Of a stretch of DNA of 17,010 bases, positions 7,336 to 13,502 are shown piece after piece. The position numbers and the translations under genes are program-made. The notes under the pieces were generated by a model. It was not told the DNA's origin, did no database searches, and saw only the letters and a list, made by a program, of their open reading frames with translations. This DNA is from JBEKHI01 sp050012355 (lineage in GTDB: Bacteria > Actinomycetota > Actinomycetes > Streptosporangiales > Streptosporangiaceae). The stretch is taken from NCBI GenBank assembly GCA_050012355.1, contig JBEKHI010000155.1, positions 1-17,010 of the forward strand, read 5' to 3'. The stretch's first letter is position 1, and each line of letters opens with the position of its first letter.

Positions 7336-7367
7336 CGTTGGGGAGTGGTGCCTGTGGTGCTGACGAG

Positions 7368-8153
7368 CTACCCGGGACGGGTGAGCAACGCGCGGCGCAG
7401 CCGTATCGCGTCGATGCCGGCGCCGCGCCGCAGGAACGACTCGAACGAGCCATACCGCAGCTCCGCCTCGTGAAACGCGGCGTAAATGTATCCGGGGGAC
7501 ACCTCCATGACCGGGCGGAGCAACTCCGGCTCGAGCAGCAGCCCAGCCTTCACCAGGTCGGTGCGCATTCGCTGGTACGGCACCCGCAGGTAGTCGTTGG
7601 AGGCCAGGTAGTCAGCCATCACGTCGCCCATCGGGACCCCGGCGGCGAGCAGCACGAGCGCCGCCATCCAGCCGGTCCGGTCCTTGCCACTGGTGCAATG
7701 CGCGAGCACCGGCCGGGGGCCTTCGCAGACCAGGGAGATCGCGGCCGCGAACGCCTCACGCTGCCGGTCGTCGGAGACATATGACCGGTAGATCCCCGCC
7801 ATGAATTCCGATGCCCGTCCGTCGCCGAGCAGTCGCCGCTGACGGCGCGCGTCGCCCGAGGCAACCAGGTCGAACACCTCGCTAAGGTCCCCGCCACCAA
7901 TCGGAAAGGACACCGGCACCGCTCCGCGCGGCAGCCGGTCTTGCCCCAGATTGAGTATCTCGCCCGGTGTGCGAAAGTCGATGATGGTCCGCAGGCCCGA
8001 CAGACTCTCGACGTCGACATCTGTGAGCCGGTGCAGCCCATCGCCACGCAGCAGCGTCCACGCAGACACCACCAGACCGTCGGCGGTTCGGTAACCGCCC
8101 AGGTCACGGACATTATCCGCGCCTTCTAGCGCAGCATGCCTCCCACCGGTCAC
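7368..8153 (-). CDS. Tyrosine-protein phosphatase (PF13350 / Tyr_phosphatase_3 type)
   Basis: A 261-residue protein with the PTP P-loop HCTSGKDRTG (152-161; nucleophile C153, R159), close to the Mycobacterium PtpB-type CxxGKDRT signature, and the conserved family start ADNVRDLGGYRT (12-23) and IDFRTPGE (58-65). Substrates in this family include phosphotyrosine, phosphoserine/threonine or phosphoinositides. There is no signal peptide. GTG 8153 is chosen because a run of six G lies 5 bases upstream and the family homology begins right after it. The open frame extends to a GTG at 8258, but that stretch is unlike the family and overlaps the divergent promoter region. It is divergent from the dipeptidase and convergent with the transporter gene. 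Confidence 0.9.
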   Translation of the reverse strand: MTGGRHAALEGADNVRDLGGYRTADGLVVSAWTLLRGDGLHRLTDVDVESLSGLRTIIDFRTPGEILNLGQDRLPRGAVPVSFPIGGGDLSEVFDLVASGDARRQRRLLGDGRASEFMAGIYRSYVSDDRQREAFAAAISLVCEGPRPVLAHCTSGKDRTGWMAALVLLAAGVPMGDVMADYLASNDYLRVPYQRMRTDLVKAGLLLEPELLRPVMEVSPGYIYAAFHEAELRYGSFESFLRRGAGIDAIRLRRALLTRPG

Positions 8154-8190
8154 ACGTACCCCCCATGGTTCGCGACTCCCCGCCTCTACT

Positions 8191-8196
8191 TTGACA
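8191..8196 (+). promoter_or_regulatory. Consensus -35 hexamer TTGACA upstream of the dipeptidase
   Basis: A perfect TTGACA lies 77 bases before the chosen dipeptidase start, but only a poor -10 (AATCCT, 8214-8219) follows at 17 bases. If it is the promoter, the ATG at 8198 is excluded as a start. Confidence 0.25.
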
Positions 8197-8272
8197 TATG
8201 CACGTGCGAACGCAATCCTCCTGGGGGTCGCGGGCCGGCCGGCTCTCCGACTGGGCACGTAAGCTCGCCAGC

Positions 8273-9355
8273 ATGCTGCTTATTGATGGCCATAACGACC
8301 TGCCCTGGGCTCTTCGCGACCTCGGTGACGACCTGGACCTACGGGCCGGGACGGTCGGCCAGACCCATACCGACCTGCCGCGGCTACGGGCAGGCGATGT
8401 CGGCGGCCAGTTCTGGTCCGTGTACGTCCCGTCATCGGACCCGACGCCGGTGTCGACGGTCCTTGAGCAGATCGACCGGGCTCGCCGCCTGATCAGGAGA
8501 TACCCGGATACGTTGGCCTTTGCCCGGACGGCCGACGAGGTGCGCACCGCCGCGGAACACGGCCAGATCGCCTCCTTGCTGGGAGCGGAAGGCGGGCACT
8601 GTATAGACAGCGACCTTGCCATCCTGCGCTGCCTGTACGAGCTGGGTGTCCGGTACATGACGCTGACGCACAACGCCAACGTCCCCTGGGCCGACTCCGC
8701 GACCGACGAGCCGGTACTCGGCGGTCTCTCGGACTTCGGCCGCGAGGTCGTACACGAGATGCAGCGAATCGGCATGCTCGTCGACCTATCGCATGTCTCG
8801 CCCGGCACCATGCGGGACGCTCTTCACACAGCGCAGGCGCCGGTGATCTTCTCGCACTCGTCGGCGAAGGCCATCTGCGCCAGTCCGCGCAACGTCCCCG
8901 ACGACGTGCTGGAAGGGCTGGCGGCCAATGGCGGCGTCTGCATGGTGACGTTCGTGCCGAGCTTCGTGTCGCAGGAGTCCGCCGACTGGTGGGAAGGGCT
9001 GAAGGTCGAGGCCGCACGGCGCGGCATCGACCGCCGCGACATCGGTGCGGTGGCAACGATCGAGCCCGAGTGGCGCGCGTCGCACCCGTCGCCGCGGTCG
9101 ACGCTCGCCCAGGTGGCCGACCACGTGGAGCACGTTCGTTCCGTCGCCGGGGTGGAGCACGTGGGCATCGGCGGCGACTTCGACGGCACCTCGCAGGTCA
9201 CCGAAGGACTGGAGGACGTGAGCAAGTACCCGGCGCTGTTCGCCGAACTGCGGGCTCGTGGCTGGTCAGAGGCGGATATGACCGCTCTCGCGGGCGCCAA
9301 CGTGCTGCGGGTGCTCAGGGACGCCGAGTCGTACGCCGCGCGAAGCATAGTCTGA
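8273..9355 (+). CDS. Membrane dipeptidase, peptidase family M19
   Basis: A 360-residue zinc metallopeptidase of the renal dipeptidase family, which hydrolyses dipeptides, including D-amino-acid-containing ones. Metal ligands are visible: DGHND (H7, D9), the bridging Glu in GAEGGH (E106), H174 in DLSHVS and H195 in FSHSSA. The conserved GGDFDG (300-305) and GANVLRV near the C-terminus also match. There is no signal peptide, so it is probably cytoplasmic despite the family name. ATG 8273 is chosen because homology starts at MLLIDGHND, although an in-frame ATG at 8198 exists and neither has a clear ribosome binding site. It is divergent from the phosphatase, and its stop lies 14 bases from the convergent DUF1003 gene. 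Confidence 0.92.
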   Translation: MLLIDGHNDLPWALRDLGDDLDLRAGTVGQTHTDLPRLRAGDVGGQFWSVYVPSSDPTPVSTVLEQIDRARRLIRRYPDTLAFARTADEVRTAAEHGQIASLLGAEGGHCIDSDLAILRCLYELGVRYMTLTHNANVPWADSATDEPVLGGLSDFGREVVHEMQRIGMLVDLSHVSPGTMRDALHTAQAPVIFSHSSAKAICASPRNVPDDVLEGLAANGGVCMVTFVPSFVSQESADWWEGLKVEAARRGIDRRDIGAVATIEPEWRASHPSPRSTLAQVADHVEHVRSVAGVEHVGIGGDFDGTSQVTEGLEDVSKYPALFAELRARGWSEADMTALAGANVLRVLRDAESYAARSIV

Positions 9356-9369
9356 GCCTCAGGGCCCGG

Positions 9370-9927
9370 TCATGAACTGGAGGGCCGCGGGCCGCAGGTA
9401 ACTGCGTGGACTTGCTCGGTCAGCGCCTTCAGCTGCTCGGCCATCGAGTGGATCTCCTCGGTGAGATCGGTGTTCCTCTGCAGCAAGTCAGCCTGATTCT
9501 GGGCGAGTGCCTCTCGGTGCTTCGCGCCAGCTTCCTCGTTTGCCTGGTCGGTCCGGGTCTGCGCCTTCTGGGCGATGATGACTAGCGCGCCGGTGTAGAA
9601 CGCGACGGCTGAGAAGACGAGGTTCAACAGGATGAACGGCGCGGGATCGAACCCCTTCCCGTTCAGCAGCCCGTGCCACGAGCTCTCCAGGAACTGGATG
9701 ACGTGGTTGACGAGCACCCAGCCGACAATGATCGCAGAGCTGATGACCAGGAACGCGACGGTCCCCATTCCGCTCGCTACCGCCTCCGAGACACGCTCCA
9801 TAAAGCTGCTCCCGCCGGCGTACGGCGAATCCCCGCTCTTGCCCTTTCCGTGCTGATAGTGCAGGTGAAATCGCATCGGATCCTTCTCGGACCCCTGCTG
9901 CTGCGCAGGCGCCGTCGTTGCTGTCAT
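9370..9927 (-). CDS. DUF1003 family membrane protein
   Basis: A 185-residue protein with a Gln/Gly-rich cytoplasmic N-terminus, two membrane helices (about 55-77 and 97-119) and a C-terminal cytoplasmic coiled coil (about 124-175, charged and Gln-rich). FDPAPFILLNLVFS (93-106) is the signature of DUF1003 (family consensus FDPYPFILLNLV). ATG 9927 has GGGAGAG 4 bases upstream and is preferred over the in-frame start at 9945. Function is unknown. The family is small, widespread and sometimes linked to ion-transport contexts, with no support for that here. Confidence 0.88.
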   Translation of the reverse strand: MTATTAPAQQQGSEKDPMRFHLHYQHGKGKSGDSPYAGGSSFMERVSEAVASGMGTVAFLVISSAIIVGWVLVNHVIQFLESSWHGLLNGKGFDPAPFILLNLVFSAVAFYTGALVIIAQKAQTRTDQANEEAGAKHREALAQNQADLLQRNTDLTEEIHSMAEQLKALTEQVHAVTCGPRPSSS

Positions 9928-10035
9928 CTGCTCTCCCGGTCTCAAAGGATCAACGCGGTACCTCCGTCACCGCCGTGGCGTGTGGCTCCGGGGTCCCGGG
10001 GATCTCGCCGCCTGGACGGGCATCTGGCCGCCTGG

Positions 10036-10078
10036 CGATCATCTAGGCACAACAGCCTGGTAAACCATGTGATGATCG
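10036..10078. repeat. Nested inverted repeat in the gene-free stretch
   Basis: Perfect 8-base arms CGATCATC and GATGATCG enclose 27 bases that contain the small palindrome TGGTAAACCA. It could be a terminator or a control element of the DUF1003 gene. Confidence 0.3.
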
Positions 10079-10130
10079 TGCCGCCCAGATTAGACGAGAT
10101 GGCCCTGTTGCGGCACGACACCAGGATTCG

Positions 10131-10270
10131 GCCGGTGACCTGCGGGCTCTTCCGCGCGCTGGGCTCAGCCTGACCGCTTCGCGACGGGCGGCCAAGCTGA
10201 TCGACTTCGGTGCCCCGATCGCGGTAGTGCCCGGCAGCTACCTGATCCTGTCACACTGCACCCACGACCA
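10131..10270 (+). pseudogene. Remnant of a DUF574 (Methyltransf_19) SAM-dependent methyltransferase
   Basis: In the frame with codons starting at 10131, the translation contains AGDLRAL, then AAKLIDFGAPIAV (10191-10229), running directly into VPGSYLILSHCTHDH (10230-10274). These pieces resemble the actinomycete DUF574 methyltransferase pattern (ADLRDP..., LIDF-x-x-PVAVLLVAVLHF..., PGSYLVLSH). The 25-30 residues normally between PVAV and PGSYL are missing, and no start or SAM-binding N-terminal half is found. It therefore looks like a decayed, internally deleted gene fragment that now abuts the 3' end of the GH16 gene. Identification is from memory of the family pattern. Confidence 0.5.
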
Positions 10271-10279
10271 TCCGAGCCA

Positions 10280-11992
10280 TCACGCGTCGCCGAGTTCGAA
10301 CCAGTTGACGTTGACGAAATTCGCGCCGGTGCTGGTGGAGAACGTCACGTAGAGCGTCTGCACGCCGGTTGGCACCGGCGAGTTGGCGGCCGCCGCGGTC
10401 GTCACCCAGGTCTGCCAGCCGCCGGTGCCGCTCACCTCGATGGTGGCGAACGGCGTGGCGGTGAGCGAGCCGACGCTGAACGAGATCGTGCCGATGTCGG
10501 TGCCGGATACCGCCGAGGCGATACGCGCCTCGATCTGCGGATATCCGGTGCCGAAGTCGACGTCCGAGTACTCCAGCCAGCTCCCGTCACCGATCCAGCC
10601 GACATTGTCGCCGCCGCCAGTGTCCGACGTGGCCTGCGTCGCCACGCCGCTGCTGGCCGCCGCGTAATCCGAGGCGGTGACGGTCAGCGTCCCGCTGCTC
10701 GAGGCGGTGGGCAGTGTCCACTGCTGCTCGGCGGAATCGGCGCAGGTCTCGATATCCAGCCGGGAACTGGTATCACCCCCAGGGTCGGTGAGACACAGTC
10801 CGGAGTTCGGATTGATGAGCTCATCATCCGAGTACGTCCAGTCCTGGGCCACGGTCCCGTTACACGGATACCAGTCCACGTCGGTGCCGCTGGTCGTGCC
10901 CGCGCCGACCACGTCCAGGCAGCCGCCCTGCACCCGCAGGGTGCTGTCGGAGTACACCGACCACTGCTCACCAGGGTCGCCGTCGCAGCTGGACACGACC
11001 ATCGGGTTGCCCTCGGTGTTCACCACGTCCTGGTTGGCGACGCACAGCCCGTCGATCCCGGTTATCGGTCCGGTCGCGGTGGCGGTCGCGGTCGGCGTGG
11101 AGTTCCCGCCTTCCTCGTAGACGGCCACGTACTGGACGCTCATCGTCGCGGTCGGGGAGGTGGCCGACGTCGGCGCCGTGCAGTCGCACTCCCCGTCCGG
11201 GTAGTTGCCGCCCATCGCCAGGTCAAAGATGATGAAGAACCCGTGGTCGATCGCTTCCTGCCAGGCGGTCGTGCCGACCGAGGCCTCGGTGATCGTGTCG
11301 GTAACCGTGCCGTCCATCAGGAACTGCAGGTACTCGGCGCTGGTATCGACCCGGTTGATGATCACCGAGTAGGTGTTGTAACCGGTCTGGCAGCCCGTTG
11401 TGGGACAGGCGGTCAGCGGGCTCCCGCTGCTGCCCGCGGCGTCATGCAGCGTCTGCGATGCCTCGTTCAGGCCGTTGACGTCCTCCATCATGTCGATCTC
11501 GCCGGAGGTCGGCCAGGTCCCGCCGGCCCGCATCGGCGACCCGAGGGCCCAGAACGCCGGCCAGTATCCCAGCCCGTCGGCCGGGTCTGGCTGCTCGATC
11601 GACGCGGTCATCTCCAGCTCACCGCCGGCCGGCGCCTCGAAGTCGTCCCTGGTTGACTCGATCCGGCCCGAGGTCCAGGTGCCGTCGTTGTCGGTCGCGG
11701 TGATGTCCAGGTCACCGTTGCCGTCTAGGTAGACGTTGCTGGTCGAGTCCGTGGTGTTCTCTATCTCGCCGGTGCCGTAGTCCGAGCCGGGGCCGATGTC
11801 GTAGAACCAGTTCTGTGAGGACGGCGCTGATCCGGCCGGCCCGGCGAAGTCGTCGCTGAACACCGTCGACCACCCGGACGGGGCCGGGGGTGCCGTGCCA
11901 GCGCGGGCGGCCGCGGCGCCGAACGCGATGGTGACGGCCGTCAGGCAGCCGGCCACCAGCAGCATCGAGGCAAGGAACTTAACCAGGCGCAT
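10280..11992 (-). CDS. Secreted GH16 endo-1,3-beta-glucanase-like enzyme with ricin-type lectin and CBM6-like domains
   Basis: A 570-residue secreted enzyme. It has a signal peptide (1-31), a GH16 domain (about 42-295) with the catalytic motif GEIDMMED (E165 nucleophile, D167, E170 acid/base) and WPAFWALG (144-151). The E-I-D-M-M-E spacing with the extra Met is the laminarinase-type form, so beta-1,3-glucan is the likely substrate. A Thr/Ala linker leads to a ricin-type beta-trefoil (CBM13-like, about 308-427, QxW-like repeats near W344, W385, W425; the first has Glu for Gln) and a CBM6-like domain (about 434-568; GGWQTW, NWFEL). ATG 11992 has GAGGAGG 7-8 bases upstream, while the 71 extra codons upstream have no signal-peptide character. 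A palindrome at 12039-12061 lies 46 bases upstream, so ROK control is likely. Confidence 0.93.
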   Translation of the reverse strand: MRLVKFLASMLLVAGCLTAVTIAFGAAAARAGTAPPAPSGWSTVFSDDFAGPAGSAPSSQNWFYDIGPGSDYGTGEIENTTDSTSNVYLDGNGDLDITATDNDGTWTSGRIESTRDDFEAPAGGELEMTASIEQPDPADGLGYWPAFWALGSPMRAGGTWPTSGEIDMMEDVNGLNEASQTLHDAAGSSGSPLTACPTTGCQTGYNTYSVIINRVDTSAEYLQFLMDGTVTDTITEASVGTTAWQEAIDHGFFIIFDLAMGGNYPDGECDCTAPTSATSPTATMSVQYVAVYEEGGNSTPTATATATGPITGIDGLCVANQDVVNTEGNPMVVSSCDGDPGEQWSVYSDSTLRVQGGCLDVVGAGTTSGTDVDWYPCNGTVAQDWTYSDDELINPNSGLCLTDPGGDTSSRLDIETCADSAEQQWTLPTASSSGTLTVTASDYAAASSGVATQATSDTGGGDNVGWIGDGSWLEYSDVDFGTGYPQIEARIASAVSGTDIGTISFSVGSLTATPFATIEVSGTGGWQTWVTTAAAANSPVPTGVQTLYVTFSTSTGANFVNVNWFELGDA

Positions 11993-12038
11993 GGCTGGCC
12001 TCCTCAGGACTGACCGCCGCTCCCCGGGGAGTCCACTT

Positions 12039-12061
12039 GTTAATATAAGACTTAAATTAAC
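12039..12061. promoter_or_regulatory. Operator A: 23-bp AT-rich palindrome between GH16 and ROK genes
   Basis: Arms GTTAATATAAG (12039-12049) and CTTAAATTAAC (12051-12061) are inverted repeats matching at 10 of 11 positions around a central A. Read on the minus strand it matches operator B at 21 of 23 positions. It lies 46 bases before the GH16 start and 94 before the ROK start, so it could control both. A TATATT hexamer inside it (minus strand, 12047-12042) could be the GH16 -10. Confidence 0.8.
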
Positions 12062-12155
12062 AGGTATTGTTACGCGGGCGATCGCCCGCCGCAACCCCCT
12101 CGGCGCCCGAATCTCGTGCTTGTTATAAGCTTTGGCAGAAGGTGCGCGAGGGGGA

Positions 12156-13376
12156 ATGGTGCAGGAGAGAAGACGGTGGACTGTTCGTGATCTGCGCCGC
12201 GACAATCGGTCGGTGCTGCTCTGGTCGCTGTTTTCCAGCCGGTCATGCAGCCGTCAGGACCTCAGTGAAGCCACCGGCCTGAGCGCCGCGTCGGTCAGCA
12301 ACGTCATCCGCGAGCTGATCAGCGACGGGATCGTGACCGAGGCCGGCTCGGTCGATTCCGACGGCGGCCGGCCCCGCGTGCTGCTGGAGATGAACGCTGG
12401 CTACGGGTACATCGCGGGTGTCGACGTGGGCGAGACCCGCGTCCTGGTGGAGCTGTTCGACCTGACGATGACGGTTCGGGCCAAGGCCGAGTACGCACTG
12501 GACCCCAGCCAGCACGGAGTTGCTGTCGTGGTCGACCGGATCGCGGCCGGGCTGGCCAGCGTGCTGGCGGACAGCGGGGTCGATCCGGCCGCCGTGCTGG
12601 GCGCGGGTATCGGCGTGCCCGGAGTGGTCGAGCAGGGCACCGAGGCAATCGTGTACGGGCAGACCTACGGCTGGGATGCCGTTCCGCTTGAGCGGCTGCT
12701 GCAGCCCTCCGTCGGCTTCCCGCTGTATATCGACAACGGTGCCAAGACCATGGGCCAGGCTGAGCTGTGGTTCGGCGCCGGACGCGGCGCGCGGCAGGCG
12801 GTGGTCTGCCTGATGGGTTCCGGGCTGGGTGCGAGCATCATCACCGGCACACCAGGCATGGGGGGAGGGGGCAGTTCGGCCGCGGTGGAGTGGGGGCACA
12901 CCACGATCGAAGTGGGCGGCCGGCGCTGCCGGTGCGGATCCCGCGGCTGCCTTGAGGCGTACGTGGGCGCCGAGGCGATCCTCGACCGGTACGGACTCCC
13001 GCTGCCCGGCGACGACGAGGAAACCGCGCTCGCCGCGCTGATCGAGGGGACCAGCTCACGCGGCGCCGAGATACTCGACGAGACCACGCTCTACCTAGGT
13101 GCCGGGATCGCGAACCTGATCAACCTGTTCGGCCCGGAACGGATCATCCTCGGCGGCTGGGCTGGACTGCTGCTCGGCAACCGGCTGCTGCCGTCCATTC
13201 GCGAGTCGGCGCGACGGCATTCGCTCTCCCACCGGTTCGCTCAGACGTCGATCGAGCTGGGCCGGCTTGGCCCGGACGCGGTCGCGCTCGGCGCGGCGAC
13301 CCTGCCGATGGAGCGCTTCCTGTCCGGCACCCTGGCCGCTCGTACCTCGGCGCCCGGTGACCGCGCCGTCGGCTGA
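12156..13376 (+). CDS. ROK-family transcriptional repressor
   Basis: A 406-residue regulator with an N-terminal winged helix-turn-helix (about 11-65; SRQDLSEATGLSAASVSNVI) and a C-terminal ROK sugar-binding fold. The latter has the phosphate-binding-like GVDVGETR (88-95), an Asp-Asn pair (D193-N194) where sugar kinases have ENDAN, and the zinc motif with H248 and CRCGSRGCLE (C258, C260, C265). ROK repressors release DNA on binding a sugar; here the ligand is probably a breakdown product of the polysaccharide attacked by its neighbours (inference). The start is uncertain: ATG 12156 or GTG 12159 follow the purine run GAGGGGGA (12148-12155) closely, and a TTG at 12132 is also in frame. Palindromes A and B flank this gene. 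Confidence 0.9.
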   Translation: MVQERRRWTVRDLRRDNRSVLLWSLFSSRSCSRQDLSEATGLSAASVSNVIRELISDGIVTEAGSVDSDGGRPRVLLEMNAGYGYIAGVDVGETRVLVELFDLTMTVRAKAEYALDPSQHGVAVVVDRIAAGLASVLADSGVDPAAVLGAGIGVPGVVEQGTEAIVYGQTYGWDAVPLERLLQPSVGFPLYIDNGAKTMGQAELWFGAGRGARQAVVCLMGSGLGASIITGTPGMGGGGSSAAVEWGHTTIEVGGRRCRCGSRGCLEAYVGAEAILDRYGLPLPGDDEETALAALIEGTSSRGAEILDETTLYLGAGIANLINLFGPERIILGGWAGLLLGNRLLPSIRESARRHSLSHRFAQTSIELGRLGPDAVALGAATLPMERFLSGTLAARTSAPGDRAVG

Positions 13377-13460
13377 CTCGCCGCTCGTTAACGATAAGTA
13401 GATTTTTCAGCTACGCACCGGAAGAGCCTTGTCACGCGCCCGCTGCTGCGTAAAACTCGA

Positions 13461-13483
13461 GTTAATTCAAGTCTTAGATTAAC
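13461..13483. promoter_or_regulatory. Operator B: 23-bp palindrome before the beta-helix protein gene
   Basis: Arms GTTAATTCAAG (13461-13471) and CTTAGATTAAC (13473-13483) match at 9 of 11 inverted positions around a central T. The symmetry extends outward to 13456-13488 (CTCGA and TTGAG flanks). It ends 2 bases before the ribosome binding site GAGGAGGAGG (13486-13495) and includes TAGATT (13476-13480 region), a possible -10, so a bound repressor would block initiation. Confidence 0.8.
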
Positions 13484-13502
13484 TTGAGGAGGAGGCGCAC
13501 GT

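Larger units (their letters stand above)
9928..10279. other. 352-base stretch without an intact gene
   Basis: The left part holds the upstream region of the DUF1003 gene and a nested inverted repeat: CGATCATC (10036-10043) pairs with GATGATCG (10071-10078), and TGGTAAACCA (10058-10067) lies inside. The right part holds a methyltransferase-like remnant (10131-10270). I see no complete coding frame with family resemblance on either strand. Confidence 0.6.

Noticed and set aside
8154..8258. Upstream GTG start for the phosphatase
   Set aside because: The extra 35 residues resemble no phosphatase and overlap the divergent dipeptidase region; GTG 8153 has a six-G ribosome binding site.
9673..10173. 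Plus-strand 166-residue open frame across the DUF1003 gene
   Set aside because: It is antisense to a clear DUF1003 gene over half its length and has no family resemblance.
11993..12205. 71-codon N-terminal extension of the GH16 protein
   Set aside because: It would place a basic non-signal sequence before the signal peptide, cross operator A, and ignore the GAGGAGG site that serves ATG 11992.
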